NCBI RefSeq assembly: GCF_002979975.1 | Contig: NZ_PCQD01000004.1 | Span: 68,486 to 132,485 of the forward strand | Direction: 5' to 3' | Source: Pseudomonas sp. MYb185 | GTDB taxonomy: Bacteria > Pseudomonadota > Gammaproteobacteria > Pseudomonadales > Pseudomonadaceae | DNA length: 64,000 nucleotides | Shown here: positions 1 through 9,565 of the stretch, in pieces | How positions within the stretch are numbered: position 1 is the first letter of the stretch | Layout of the letters: the number at the start of each line of letters is the position of its first letter | The notes under the pieces: model-generated | What the model was told of the DNA's origin: nothing | What the model saw: the letters and a program-made list of their open reading frames with translations, nothing else | The model's database searches: none | Program-made: the position numbers and the translations under genes

Positions 1-2052
1 GTGCCGATTCTGCTGCTGGCGATGCTGGGCATGATGATGCTGCCGGTGCCGCCGTTTCTGCTGGACGTGTTCTTCACTTTCAATATCGCATTGTCGCTGG
101 TGGTGCTGCTGGTCTGCGCCTATGCATTGCGGCCATTGGATTTCGCCGCGTTCCCGACCATCCTGCTGGTGGCAACCTTGCTGCGTCTGGCGCTCAACGT
201 GGCCTCGACCCGGGTGGTGCTGTTGCATGGTCATGAAGGCGGGGATGCGGCCGGCAAGGTGATCCAGGCCTTCGGTGAGGTGGTGATCGGCGGCAATTTC
301 GTGGTTGGTCTGGTGGTGTTCATCATCCTCATGGTGATCAACTTCGTGGTGGTGACCAAGGGCGCGGGGCGGATTTCCGAGGTCAGTGCGCGTTTCACCC
401 TGGATGCCATGCCGGGCAAGCAGATGGCCATCGACGCCGATCTCAATGCCGGCCTGATAGATCAGGCGGAAGCCAAGACCCGGCGTCTGGAAGTGGCTCA
501 GGAAGCGGACTTCTACGGTTCGATGGACGGTGCCAGCAAGTTCGTGCGCGGCGATGCGGTGGCCGGCCTGCTGATCCTGTTCATCAACGTCATCGGTGGC
601 CTGATCATCGGGGTAGGGCAGCATGGGCTGGGTTTTGCCGAGGCCGGACGTATCTATGTGATCCTGACCATCGGTGACGGTCTGGTGGCGCAGATCCCGT
701 CGCTGCTGCTATCCACCGCCGCGGCGATCATGGTCACCCGGGTCTCCACCTCCGAGGACATGGGCGGGCAGGTCAAGCGGCAGATGTTCGCCTCGCCCAA
801 GGCGCTGGGTATCGCTGCGGCGATCATGATCGTCATGGGGCTGGTGCCCGGCATGCCGCATCTGTCGTTCCTCAGCCTGGGTGCGCTGGCCGCTGTGGGG
901 GCCTACTTCATTGCCAACCGGCAGCGGCTCAAGGCCGAGGAGGAGCAGGCCGCCGAGGAGCAGAAGGCGCAGTTGCCGGCCACCCCACGCCCGGAAACCC
1001 GCGAACTGGGCTGGGATGACGTGACGCCGGTGGACATGGTCGGCCTGGAAGTCGGTTATCGACTGATCCCCCTGGTGGATCGCAGCCAGGGTGGGCAATT
1101 GCTGGCGCGGATCAAGGGTATCCGCAAGAAGCTGTCCCAGGACCTGGGCTTTCTGATGCCCTCGGTGCATATCCGCGACAATCTGGATCTGTCACCCAAC
1201 GTCTATCGCATCACCCTGATGGGCGTCGGCGTGGCCGAGGCGGAGGTGTATGCCGACCGCGAACTGGCGATCAACCCAGGCCAGGTATTCGGTGAGATCA
1301 AGGGCATTCCCGGCAAGGACCCCGCCTTCGGGCTGGATGCGGTGTGGATCGAGCCGGCGCAGAAGGATCAGGCGCAGTCGCTGGGTTACACCGTGGTGGA
1401 CGTCAGTACCGTGGTGGCTACCCACCTCAACCAGATTCTGTACAAGCATTCCCATGAGCTGCTCGGTCATGAGGAGGTCCAGCAGCTGTTGAAGGTGCTG
1501 GCCAAGGCCTCGCCGAAGCTGGCCGAGGAGCTGGTGCCGGGCATCATCTCGCTGTCCGGATTGCTCAAGGTACTGCAGGGTCTGCTGCAGGAGCAGGTGC
1601 CGGTGCGGGATATCCGTACCATCGCCGAGGCCATCGCCAACCAGTCGGGCAAGAGTCAAGATACTGGCGCCCTGATCGGTGCGGTGCGGATCGCGCTATC
1701 CCGCTCCATAGTGCAAAGCATTGTCGGGCTTGACGCCGAGCTGCCGGTGATCACTCTGGAGCCAAGGTTGGAACAGATATTGCTACAGAGTCTGCAGAAG
1801 GCCGGGCAGGGCAATGATGACGGCATTCTGCTGGAGCCGGGCATGGCGGAGAAGCTGCAGCGTTCACTGGCGGACATGGTTCAGCGCCAGGAAATGCAGG
1901 GCAAGCCGGCGATCCTGCTGGTGGCCGGGCCGATCCGCAACATGATGGCGCGGTTCGTGCGCTACGCGGCCCCCGGCGCCCATGTGCTGTCCTACCAGGA
2001 AATACCGGACAGCAAGCAGGTCACCATCGTTGCCACCGTCGGACAGAATTGA
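1..2052 (+). CDS. flhA: Flagellar biosynthesis protein FlhA (5' end truncated)
   Basis: FlhA is the large inner-membrane subunit of the flagellar type III export gate; its cytoplasmic domain forms the ring that docks substrate-chaperone complexes. The reading frame is open from base 1. It begins in the first hydrophobic stretch, so roughly two dozen N-terminal residues known from Pseudomonas FlhA probably lie upstream of the window. About eight hydrophobic segments fill residues 1-305. The conserved FHIPEP-type signature is seen as RISEVSARFTLDAMPGKQMA, followed by the conserved IDADLNAGLI. A charged Glu/Ala linker near residues 310-335 leads into the C-terminal cytoplasmic domain. flhF follows 23 bases downstream, as in Pseudomonas. 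The GTG at base 1 is only the first possible codon in view and is unlikely to be the native start. Confidence 0.97.
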   Translation: MPILLLAMLGMMMLPVPPFLLDVFFTFNIALSLVVLLVCAYALRPLDFAAFPTILLVATLLRLALNVASTRVVLLHGHEGGDAAGKVIQAFGEVVIGGNFVVGLVVFIILMVINFVVVTKGAGRISEVSARFTLDAMPGKQMAIDADLNAGLIDQAEAKTRRLEVAQEADFYGSMDGASKFVRGDAVAGLLILFINVIGGLIIGVGQHGLGFAEAGRIYVILTIGDGLVAQIPSLLLSTAAAIMVTRVSTSEDMGGQVKRQMFASPKALGIAAAIMIVMGLVPGMPHLSFLSLGALAAVGAYFIANRQRLKAEEEQAAEEQKAQLPATPRPETRELGWDDVTPVDMVGLEVGYRLIPLVDRSQGGQLLARIKGIRKKLSQDLGFLMPSVHIRDNLDLSPNVYRITLMGVGVAEAEVYADRELAINPGQVFGEIKGIPGKDPAFGLDAVWIEPAQKDQAQSLGYTVVDVSTVVATHLNQILYKHSHELLGHEEVQQLLKVLAKASPKLAEELVPGIISLSGLLKVLQGLLQEQVPVRDIRTIAEAIANQSGKSQDTGALIGAVRIALSRSIVQSIVGLDAELPVITLEPRLEQILLQSLQKAGQGNDDGILLEPGMAEKLQRSLADMVQRQEMQGKPAILLVAGPIRNMMARFVRYAAPGAHVLSYQEIPDSKQVTIVATVGQN

Positions 2053-2075
2053 TTTACACAGGGTGAGATCAGGCC

Positions 2076-3422
2076 ATGAGAGTCAAACGTTTTTTTGCGG
2101 CAGACATGCGTTCGGCAATGAAGCTGGTGCGCGATGAGATGGGCGCTGATGCGTCCATCATCGCCAACCGGCGGGTCGCTGGGGGTGTCGAGCTGACGGC
2201 GGCGCTGGACTATGAAGCGCCGCGCCTGACACCACCCACCCCCGGTCTGGACCTGGAGCTGAAGAAAACCCAGGAGCGCATCATCAGCGCCCGGGCCAGC
2301 CTGCAGGATGGCGAGCGCCCCTCCGAGGGTCCCAGCGTCAACCGTCAATTATTTGGTGACAGCACGCGCCAGGCCGCCGAGCAGGGCTCGTCCGTAGCGC
2401 GCGAGCTGCTGCAGCGCCTGCACAGCGAACGGGCTGCACCGGCCACCGAAACACCGGCGCAGCCGGCACTCGCCCCGGCTGCGTCCGCTGATAGCCTGGA
2501 TGTGATGCGCGCGGAGATCGCCGGCCTGCGGGATCTGCTTGAATCGCAACTGGGCGGCCTGGCCTGGGGCCAGGTCAACCAGCAGCAGCCGCGCCAGGCC
2601 AGCCTGTGGCGGCGCCTGGTGCACCTCGGCCTGCCGGCGCAGCTGTGCAAGGAATTGCTGGCCAAGGTTGCTGATGTGGCCGACGTACGCCAGGCCTGGC
2701 GTCTGTTGCTGGCGCATCTGGCCCAGGGTATTCCGGTGATGCGCGAGGAACTGATCGAGCGCGGTGGGGTGATAGCGCTGGTCGGGCCGACTGGCGCCGG
2801 CAAGACCACCACCCTGGGCAAGCTGGCGGCGCGTTATGTACTCAAGCACGGCAGCCAGAATGTCGCACTGGTAACCATGGATACCTACCGTATCGGCGCC
2901 CATGAACAGCTGCGTACCCTGGGCCGCATTCTCAATGTGCCGGTACGGGTGGTCGATGAGCAGAACAGCCTGAGCGAGGTGCTGAACGAATTCGGCAACA
3001 AGCGTCTGGTGCTGGTGGATACCGCCGGGCTGCAGGCGCAGGACCCGCAACTGCGTGGTCAGCTCAGCGAGTTGGCGGCCCAGGGTGCGCGCATCAGCAC
3101 CTTGCTGGTACTGGCGGCCACCAGCCAGTATCGGGTGCTCAAGGCGGCGTGGCACAATTACCGCTGCTGCAATCTGGCTGGCTGCATCCTGACCAAGGTC
3201 GACGAGGCGGCCACCCTGGGTGAATCACTCGGGCTGGCCATGGAGCAGGGTCTCCCGGTAGCCTATGTGGCTGATGGCCAGCGCATCCCGGATGACCTGT
3301 CCCGCGGCGTCGGCCATCAACTGGTCAGTCGTGCCGTAGGTCTGGCGGGCAACGAGATGGCCGAGGACCAGACCATGGCCGACGTTTTTGCCGGTATACT
3401 TCACAGTCAGCGCGCAAGTTAA
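2076..3422 (+). CDS. flhF: Flagellar biosynthesis GTPase FlhF
   Basis: FlhF is an SRP-family GTPase that marks the cell pole where the flagellum is built. The 448-residue product has the family start (MRVKRFFAADMRSAMKLVRDEMG), a low-conservation middle region, and a C-terminal G domain with P-loop GPTGAGKTTT near residue 236, the motif DTYRIGAHEQL, the G3 motif DTAG and the G4-like TKVD. It sits between flhA and fleN, which together set flagellar position and number in polarly flagellated gammaproteobacteria. The ATG at 2076 is the natural start because it gives the conserved N-terminus. Confidence 0.97.
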   Translation: MRVKRFFAADMRSAMKLVRDEMGADASIIANRRVAGGVELTAALDYEAPRLTPPTPGLDLELKKTQERIISARASLQDGERPSEGPSVNRQLFGDSTRQAAEQGSSVARELLQRLHSERAAPATETPAQPALAPAASADSLDVMRAEIAGLRDLLESQLGGLAWGQVNQQQPRQASLWRRLVHLGLPAQLCKELLAKVADVADVRQAWRLLLAHLAQGIPVMREELIERGGVIALVGPTGAGKTTTLGKLAARYVLKHGSQNVALVTMDTYRIGAHEQLRTLGRILNVPVRVVDEQNSLSEVLNEFGNKRLVLVDTAGLQAQDPQLRGQLSELAAQGARISTLLVLAATSQYRVLKAAWHNYRCCNLAGCILTKVDEAATLGESLGLAMEQGLPVAYVADGQRIPDDLSRGVGHQLVSRAVGLAGNEMAEDQTMADVFAGILHSQRAS

Positions 3423-3448
3423 CGATTTTGATAAGGGCGACAGCATAG

Positions 3449-4273
3449 ATGGGCAATCATTCGGTTCAGGTAATCGCAGTGACCGGTGGCAAGGGCGGCG
3501 TGGGCAAGACCAATATTTCGGTCAATCTTGCCCTGGCGCTGGCCGAGCTCGGCCGTCGTGTGGTGCTGATGGATGCCGACCTCGGATTGGCCAACGTCGA
3601 CGTGCAGTTGGGGCTGCGACCCAAGGCCACGCTGGCGGATGTGCTCGCGGGCAATTGCGAGCTGCGCGATGTCATGGTCGCCGGGCCGGGGGGCATCCGC
3701 ATCGTGCCGGCCGCCTCGGGTGCGGCGGACATGGTCAACCTCGGGCCGCGGGAGCATGCCGGCCTGATCCAGGCGTTCAGCGAGATCGGCGATGACCTGG
3801 ACGTATTGCTGGTCGATACCGCTGCCGGTATCGGCGACTCGGTGGTCAGCTTCGTGCGCGCCGCCCAGGAAGTGATCGTGGTGGTATGCGACGAGCCGAC
3901 TTCGATCACCGACGCCTATGCCCTGATCAAGCTGCTCAATCGCGACCATGGCGTGACCCGCTTCCGGGTGTTGGCGAACATGGTGCATACCCCGCAGGAA
4001 GGCCACAACGTCTTCAACAAGCTGGTGCAGGTGACCGACCGCTTCCTGGAAGTGGCATTGCAGTACGTCGGTGCGGTGCCGTACGACGAGTCGGTACGCA
4101 AGGCGGCACAGAAGCAACGGGCCATGTACGAGGTATTCCCGCGCTGCAAGGCGGCCCTGGCTATTCGCGCGATCGGCCGCAAGGTCGATTCCTGGCCGTT
4201 GCCAGCGACCCCGCGAGGGCATCTTGAATTTTTCGTCGAGCGCCTGGTGCAGCGGAGCGGAACACCGCTATGA
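3449..4273 (+). CDS. fleN: Flagellar number regulator FleN (FlhG), MinD-like ATPase
   Basis: FleN/FlhG is a MinD/ParA-type ATPase that restrains flagellar number, in Pseudomonas by acting on the master regulator FleQ and antagonising FlhF. The 274-residue product carries the deviant Walker A KGGVGKT at residues 15-21, Walker A-prime-type DADLGLANVD and the DTAAGIG motif. The ATG at 3449 leaves a 26-base gap after flhF. The stop overlaps the fliA start as ATGA, which suggests translational coupling. Confidence 0.97.
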   Translation: MGNHSVQVIAVTGGKGGVGKTNISVNLALALAELGRRVVLMDADLGLANVDVQLGLRPKATLADVLAGNCELRDVMVAGPGGIRIVPAASGAADMVNLGPREHAGLIQAFSEIGDDLDVLLVDTAAGIGDSVVSFVRAAQEVIVVVCDEPTSITDAYALIKLLNRDHGVTRFRVLANMVHTPQEGHNVFNKLVQVTDRFLEVALQYVGAVPYDESVRKAAQKQRAMYEVFPRCKAALAIRAIGRKVDSWPLPATPRGHLEFFVERLVQRSGTPL

Positions 4274-5010
4274 GTGTGGCTTCCGGCGGTGGCGCCAGCA
4301 TGTACGCACGGGCAATGAGTGCGACCAGCGAGCAGGACCGGCTGGTGCAGCAGTTCGCGCCGCTGGTCAAGCGCATCGCCTACCACATGCTCGCCCGCTT
4401 GCCCGCCAGTGTGCAGGTGGAGGATTTGATCCAGGCCGGCATGATCGGCCTGCTGGAAGCCTCCCGCAAATTCGACCATGGCAAGGGTGCCAGCTTCGAG
4501 ACCTACGCGGGTATCCGTATCCGCGGCGCCATGCTCGATGATGTGCGCAAGGGCGACTGGGCCCCCCGCTCGGTCCATCGCAACAGCCGCCTGGTCAGTG
4601 GTGCCATTCGCGCAGTCGAAGCGAAATTGGGGCGTGACGCTAAAGATCACGAGGTTGCTGCCGAATTGGACATGAGCCTCGAAGATTATTACGCGATTCT
4701 CAATGATACCGCTGGCAGCAAGCTGTTCAGCTTTGAAGACCTGCTGGAAGCTGGCGCGCCTACCGAGGTCGGTGCCGAGCATGAGCCGTTCGATGGGCTG
4801 GAGGATGAGCGCTTTCGCAAGGCCCTGGCCGATGCGATCGACAAGTTGCCTGAACGGGAGCGTCTGGTGCTGTCGTTGTACTACGACGAGGAGTTGAATC
4901 TCAAGGAGATCGGCGCGGTGCTTGGTGTAAGCGAGTCCAGGGTCAGCCAGTTGCACAGCCAGTGCGCCGCACGCCTGCGCGCCCGCATGGCCGACTGGCG
5001 TGACAGTTGA
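4270..5010 (+). CDS. fliA: RNA polymerase sigma factor FliA (sigma-28)
   Basis: FliA directs RNA polymerase to late flagellar and chemotaxis promoters and is held inactive by FlgM until the hook is complete. The 246-residue product has the sigma-70 region 2 block (LVKRIAYHMLARLP...VEDLIQAGMIGLLEA), region 3 and a region 4 helix-turn-helix ending LKEIGAVLGVSESRVSQLHSQ. The start overlaps the fleN stop by four bases. Internal ATG codons at residues 11 and 16 are alternative starts giving the shorter N-terminus seen in some relatives. Confidence 0.97.
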   Translation: MSVASGGGASMYARAMSATSEQDRLVQQFAPLVKRIAYHMLARLPASVQVEDLIQAGMIGLLEASRKFDHGKGASFETYAGIRIRGAMLDDVRKGDWAPRSVHRNSRLVSGAIRAVEAKLGRDAKDHEVAAELDMSLEDYYAILNDTAGSKLFSFEDLLEAGAPTEVGAEHEPFDGLEDERFRKALADAIDKLPERERLVLSLYYDEELNLKEIGAVLGVSESRVSQLHSQCAARLRARMADWRDS

Positions 5011-5012
5011 AT

Positions 5013-5036
5013 TGACACACCATCCCTGATGGGTCA
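5013..5036 (+). other. Imperfect hairpin between fliA and cheY
   Basis: TGAC...CCATC-CCT-GATGG...GTCA can fold into a short interrupted stem just after the fliA stop. There is no T-run, so it is a poor intrinsic terminator. It may be an mRNA stability or processing structure, or chance. A TTGACA at 5012-5017 overlaps it but has no good -10 at the right distance. Confidence 0.25.
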
Positions 5037-5138
5037 TTGGCAATAGATTGGTAGTAACAGTTTCGCGGAGTGTCTGGGGTGGAACAGACCCTGGCTGCAC
5101 TTCTTCTGGTTTGGACGGAGGTCGACTTGGACAAGAAC

Positions 5139-5516
5139 ATGAAAATACTCATCGTCGATGATTTCTCGACGATGAGGCGCATCATCAAGAATCTATTGCG
5201 TGACCTGGGCTTCACCAACACGGCCGAGGCGGACGATGGCACCACGGCGCTGCCGATGCTGCAGAGCGGCAACTTCGATTTCCTGGTGACCGACTGGAAC
5301 ATGCCGGGCATGAGCGGTATCGACCTGCTGCGGGCAGTGCGCGCCGATGACCGGCTCAAGCACCTGCCGGTACTCATGGTCACCGCTGAAGCCAAGCGCG
5401 ACCAGATCATCGAGGCGGCCCAGGCCGGGGTGAACGGCTATGTGGTCAAGCCCTTCACCGCGCAGGCGCTCAAGGAAAAAATCGAAAAGGTCTTTGAGCG
5501 GGTCGAGACCAGATAA
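5139..5516 (+). CDS. cheY: Chemotaxis response regulator CheY
   Basis: CheY is phosphorylated by CheA and binds the flagellar switch to change rotation. Starting at this ATG the product is 125 residues ([15 protein letters not shown]) and is nearly all receiver domain. The acidic pocket is Asp7/Asp8, the phospho-acceptor is Asp52 in VTDWNMPG, and the conserved Thr (VTAEAK) and Lys (VVKPF) are present. The best Shine-Dalgarno sequence, GGAGG at 5117-5121, lies only 5 bases before an in-frame TTG at 5127 and 17 bases before the ATG. A TTG start adding four residues is therefore a real alternative. cheZ follows 15 bases downstream. Confidence 0.96.
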   Translation: MKILIVDDFSTMRRIIKNLLRDLGFTNTAEADDGTTALPMLQSGNFDFLVTDWNMPGMSGIDLLRAVRADDRLKHLPVLMVTAEAKRDQIIEAAQAGVNGYVVKPFTAQALKEKIEKVFERVETR

Positions 5517-5531
5517 TCCCGGGGGCAGGAC

Positions 5532-6329
5532 ATGGCATTAAGCAGCAATCCCGGCCAGACAACCGCCGACGAGTTCGAGCATTCGCTGAAGAACAATGCC
5601 CGGAAGTTGGTGGACCACCTGGAAGAGGGGGACTACCGCGAGGCGGTACTGGTCATACACGAGATCAACCAGGCCCGCGACCGTGGCCTGTATTACGAAG
5701 TCGGCAAGCTCACGCGCGCGCTGCACAACTCGATCGTCAGCTTCCAGCTCGATACCGCGCGTTCGTTCGATTCCGATGCTTGCGACAGCTCGAAGATTTC
5801 CGACGCCTCGGACCGCCTCGACTATGTGGTCAGGCTGACCGACAAGGCCGCCAATCGCACTATGGATCTGGTGGAAAACAGCGCTCCGGTGGTGGCTCAG
5901 CTGGGCCAGGAGGCCGCCAGCCTGCGGGCCGAGTGGCAGCGTTTGCAGCGCCGGGAAATGAGCGCCGAGGAATTCCGCGGGCTGTCGCGGGACATCCTCG
6001 CCTTTCTTGAGCGCAGCGAGCGGCACAGCGGTGAGGTATCGAACAATCTGAACGATATTCTCATGGCCCAGGATTATCAGGATCTCACCGGCCAGGTGAT
6101 CAAGCGCGTGATCAACCTGGTGCACGATGTCGAGGAAAGCCTGCTGAATCTGGTGCGCATGGCCGGGCAGGTCGATCGCATGGCCGGCATTCAGCACAAC
6201 CTCCCCGACCCGGAGACAAAAAAACCTGTCTCCCAGGGTGAAGGTCCGCAGATTCATGCCGATAAGAGGGATGATGTGGTATCGGGGCAGGACGAGGTTG
6301 ACGACCTGCTGTCGAGCCTGGGGTTCTAG
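5532..6329 (+). CDS. cheZ: Protein phosphatase CheZ
   Basis: CheZ accelerates dephosphorylation of CheY-P. The 265-residue product is largely helical, as expected for the long four-helix bundle. It holds the motif AQDYQDLTGQVIKRV; Asp184 and Gln188 in DLTGQ match the catalytic pair of enterobacterial CheZ. The extreme C-terminus DEVDDLLSSLGF is the CheY-binding tail. It lies between cheY and cheA in the same operon. Confidence 0.96.
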   Translation: MALSSNPGQTTADEFEHSLKNNARKLVDHLEEGDYREAVLVIHEINQARDRGLYYEVGKLTRALHNSIVSFQLDTARSFDSDACDSSKISDASDRLDYVVRLTDKAANRTMDLVENSAPVVAQLGQEAASLRAEWQRLQRREMSAEEFRGLSRDILAFLERSERHSGEVSNNLNDILMAQDYQDLTGQVIKRVINLVHDVEESLLNLVRMAGQVDRMAGIQHNLPDPETKKPVSQGEGPQIHADKRDDVVSGQDEVDDLLSSLGF

Positions 6330-6354
6330 AGGCTGTGGTCTGAGGGAGCACTGA

Positions 6355-8448
6355 ATGAGCTTTGATGCGGATGAAGAGATTCTCCAGGACTTTCTGGTGG
6401 AAGCCGGGGAGATTCTGGAGTTGCTGTCGGAACAGCTGGTCGAATTGGAAAACCGCCCAGGCGATACCGATCTGCTCAATGCCATTTTCCGTGGCTTCCA
6501 TACCGTCAAGGGTGGGGCCGGCTTCCTGCAACTCGACGCCCTGGTCGCCTGCTGCCATATCGCCGAGAACGTCTTCGATATCCTGCGCAAGGGCGAACGG
6601 CAGGTCGACGCCGAACTGATGGATGTGGTGCTGCAGGCGCTGGATACCATCAACAACATGTTCGCCGAGGTACGCGAGGGCGATGAGCCCACGCCCGCCG
6701 AGCCGCAACTGCTGACCGCGCTCTCGGCGCTGGCGCAGCCGGCCGCTGCCGAACCGGCCATGGTGGCTGAGGCAGTCGAGGCTGTTGCATTGCAACCAGT
6801 CGCCCCCTCCGAGCCCGCTGAAGCCGAGGCCGGGGATATCACCGATGATGAGTTCGAGCTGCTGCTCGAGGCGCTGCACGTGACCCCGGACGAGGCGTCG
6901 ACGGCTGCCGAGGCGGTGACCGTCGGCAGTGATGAAATCACCGATGACGAGTTCGAGGCGCTACTGGACCAGTTGCATGGCACCGGCAAGGGGCCGGGCA
7001 GCAGCGACGATGCGCCGCCTGCACCGACCGCCAGCGATGCCACCACCAGCGCCGAGCTGATTACCGACGACGAATTCGAAGCGCTGCTGGATGAGCTGCA
7101 TGGCACCGGCAAGGGCCCTGGTACCGGGGCGGTGGCGACACCGGCCGCCAGTAGCCCAGCGCCGGTCGCCAGCGCCCAGCCGCAACCCGCGCCTGCTCCC
7201 AAGCCCCAACCGGCCGCCGCACCGGTTGCTGCGGCACGCGCGGAGAAAAAGGCCGATCCCGCTAGCGAGGCGCCAGCCACCGAAACCACGGTACGGGTGG
7301 ACACCGCTCGGCTCGACGAGATCATGAACATGGTCGGCGAGCTGGTGCTGGTACGCAACCGGCTGGTGCGCCTGGGTCTGGGCAGTGACGACGAGGAACT
7401 GGCCAAGGCGGTCGGCAACCTGGACGTGGTCACTGCCGATCTGCAGGCCTCGGTGATGAAGACCCGCATGCAGCCGATCAAGAAGGTGTTCGGTCGTTTC
7501 CCACGGGTGGTGCGTGACCTGTCGCGCAACCTGAAGAAGGAAATCACCCTGGAGCTGATCGGCGAGGACACCGATCTGGACAAGAACCTGGTCGAGGCGC
7601 TGGCCGACCCGCTGGTGCACCTGGTGCGCAACTCGGTCGACCACGGCATCGAGATGCCCGATGAGCGCGAGGCGGCAGGCAAGCCGCGGGTTGGCGAGAT
7701 GGTGCTCGCTGCGCGCCAGGAAGGTGACCACATCCTGCTGACCATCACCGATGACGGGCGGGGCATGGACCCCGAGGTACTACGCGCCAAGGCAGTGGAG
7801 AAGGGCATGATGGATCGCGACGCCGCCGAGCGGCTGAGCGAGAGCGAATGCTTCAATCTGATCCTGGCAGCGGGCTTCTCGACCAAGACCGAAGTATCCG
7901 ATGTATCCGGCCGCGGGGTCGGCATGGATGTGGTCAGAACCCGCATCGCCCAGCTCAATGGCACCATCGGCATCGAGTCGACCAAGGGCAAGGGCACGCA
8001 GATCGCCATCAAGGTGCCGCTGACCCTGGCCATCATGCCGACCCTCATGGTCATGCTCGGCGACCAGGCTTTCGCCCTGCCGCTGGTCAGTGTCAACGAG
8101 ATCTACAGCCTGGACCTGTCACGGACCAATGTGGTGGATGGCCAGGAAGTGATCCTGGTGCGCGACAAGGCGCTGCCGCTGTTCTGGCTCAAGCGCTGGC
8201 TGATGCCGGGTGCCGCGGGCAATAGCGACCGTTCCGCCGCCAGCGTGGTGATCGTGTCGGTGGGCACCCAACGGGTCGGCTTCGTTGTCGATCAGCTGGT
8301 TGGCCAGGAAGAGGTGGTTATCAAGCCGCTGGGTCGTATGTTGCATGGCACGGCGGGGATGGCCGGTGCGACAATCACCGGCGATGGGCGCATAGCGCTG
8401 ATCCTGGATATTCCCGGGTTGCTCAAACGCTACGCGCGGCGCGGTTAG
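6355..8448 (+). CDS. cheA: Chemotaxis histidine kinase CheA
   Basis: CheA is the receptor-coupled histidine kinase that phosphorylates CheY and CheB. The 697-residue product has an N-terminal Hpt domain with His49 (FHTVKGG) and a long Ala/Glu/Pro-rich linker (residues ~110-310). Dimerisation begins near [19 protein letters not shown]. The ATPase domain shows the N box ([12 protein letters not shown]), DDGRGMD and GRGVGMDVV, and a C-terminal CheW-like domain follows. The linker holds three copies of an ITDDEFExLLxxLH motif near residues 162, 195 and 236; the last two extend into HGTGKGPG. No conventional CheY-binding P2 domain is evident, so these repeats could be a docking element (inference). 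Confidence 0.97.
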   Translation: MSFDADEEILQDFLVEAGEILELLSEQLVELENRPGDTDLLNAIFRGFHTVKGGAGFLQLDALVACCHIAENVFDILRKGERQVDAELMDVVLQALDTINNMFAEVREGDEPTPAEPQLLTALSALAQPAAAEPAMVAEAVEAVALQPVAPSEPAEAEAGDITDDEFELLLEALHVTPDEASTAAEAVTVGSDEITDDEFEALLDQLHGTGKGPGSSDDAPPAPTASDATTSAELITDDEFEALLDELHGTGKGPGTGAVATPAASSPAPVASAQPQPAPAPKPQPAAAPVAAARAEKKADPASEAPATETTVRVDTARLDEIMNMVGELVLVRNRLVRLGLGSDDEELAKAVGNLDVVTADLQASVMKTRMQPIKKVFGRFPRVVRDLSRNLKKEITLELIGEDTDLDKNLVEALADPLVHLVRNSVDHGIEMPDEREAAGKPRVGEMVLAARQEGDHILLTITDDGRGMDPEVLRAKAVEKGMMDRDAAERLSESECFNLILAAGFSTKTEVSDVSGRGVGMDVVRTRIAQLNGTIGIESTKGKGTQIAIKVPLTLAIMPTLMVMLGDQAFALPLVSVNEIYSLDLSRTNVVDGQEVILVRDKALPLFWLKRWLMPGAAGNSDRSAASVVIVSVGTQRVGFVVDQLVGQEEVVIKPLGRMLHGTAGMAGATITGDGRIALILDIPGLLKRYARRG

Positions 8449-8458
8449 GAGGATAGGG

Positions 8459-9565
8459 GTGGTCAAGGTTCTGGTGGTTGATGATTCGGGATTCTTTCGC
8501 CGCCGGGTGACTGAAATACTCAGTGCCGATCCGCAGATCAAGGTGGTGGGGACCGCGACCAATGGCAAGGAAGCGGTGGAGCAGACCCTGGCCCTGCATC
8601 CAGACGTGATCACCATGGATTACGAGATGCCGGTGATGGACGGCATCACCGCGGTGCGGCAGATCATGCAGCGCCAGCCGACGCCGGTGTTGATGTTCTC
8701 CTCGCTGACCTACGAGGGCGCGCGGGTGAGTCTGGACGCACTGGATGCCGGGGCCGCCGACTACCTGCCGAAGAACTTCGAGGATATCTCGCGCAACCCG
8801 GACAAGGTGCGGCAGATGCTGTGTGACCGGGTGCATGCACTGGCGCGCAGCAACCGCCGCTCGCTGGGTTTCAGTGCGCCTGCGACCCCCGTTGCCGCGC
8901 CGACCTCTGCTGCTGCACCCGCTGCCCGCACACCGCGAATGAGCGCAGCGGCGACTGCGTCTGTGGCTCCTGAGCCGGCCAAGCGCAGCCCGGCACCTCG
9001 CAAGCGCAGCTACAAGCTGGTGGCCATAGGCACCTCGACCGGCGGCCCGGTGGCGCTGCAGCGGGTGCTGACCCAACTGCCTGCCAGTTTTCCGGCGCCA
9101 CTGTTGCTGATCCAGCATATGCCGGGGGCCTTCACCAAGGCCTTTGCCGAGCGTCTGGACAAGCTCTGCCGGATCACCGTCAAGGAAGCCGAAGACGGTG
9201 ACGTCCTGCGCCCCGGTGTGGCCCTGCTGGCCCCCGGCGGCAAGCAGATGATGCTCGACAGCCGTGGCATGGTGCGCATCCTGCCCGGGGACGAGCGACT
9301 CAACTACAAGCCCAGTGTCGATGTCACCTTCGGCTCGGCAGCCAAGGTGTTGCAGGACAAGGTGCTGGCCGTCGTGCTGACCGGCATGGGTGCCGATGGC
9401 CGGGAAGGGGCGCGCATGCTCAAGCAGGCCGGCAGCTCGGTATGGGCTCAGGATGAGGCCAGTTGCGTGATCTATGGCATGCCGATGGCGGTGGCCAAGG
9501 CCAACCTGGCCGATGGCATCTACGATCTCGACGAGATCGGCCGCTACCTGGCGGAGCTGGGCTGA
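8459..9565 (+). CDS. cheB: Chemotaxis protein-glutamate methylesterase CheB
   Basis: CheB removes methyl groups from (and deamidates) chemoreceptors after phosphorylation by CheA. The 368-residue product has an N-terminal receiver with Asp54 ([10 protein letters not shown]), an Ala/Pro-rich linker (~residues 140-185) and a methylesterase domain. That domain contains the serine motif GTSTGGP, the histidine motif LIQHMPG and the aspartate motif TGMGADG. The GTG start is supported by AGGAGG at 8447-8452, six bases upstream. The TGA stop overlaps the ATG of motC (TGATG). Confidence 0.97.
   Translation: MVKVLVVDDSGFFRRRVTEILSADPQIKVVGTATNGKEAVEQTLALHPDVITMDYEMPVMDGITAVRQIMQRQPTPVLMFSSLTYEGARVSLDALDAGAADYLPKNFEDISRNPDKVRQMLCDRVHALARSNRRSLGFSAPATPVAAPTSAAAPAARTPRMSAAATASVAPEPAKRSPAPRKRSYKLVAIGTSTGGPVALQRVLTQLPASFPAPLLLIQHMPGAFTKAFAERLDKLCRITVKEAEDGDVLRPGVALLAPGGKQMMLDSRGMVRILPGDERLNYKPSVDVTFGSAAKVLQDKVLAVVLTGMGADGREGARMLKQAGSSVWAQDEASCVIYGMPMAVAKANLADGIYDLDEIGRYLAELG

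Noticed and set aside
5538-8096. Very long minus-strand open frame opposite cheZ and cheA
   Set aside because: The Ser/Ala/Arg-rich translation is what high-GC coding DNA gives on its opposite strand; cheZ and cheA on the plus strand are unmistakable.
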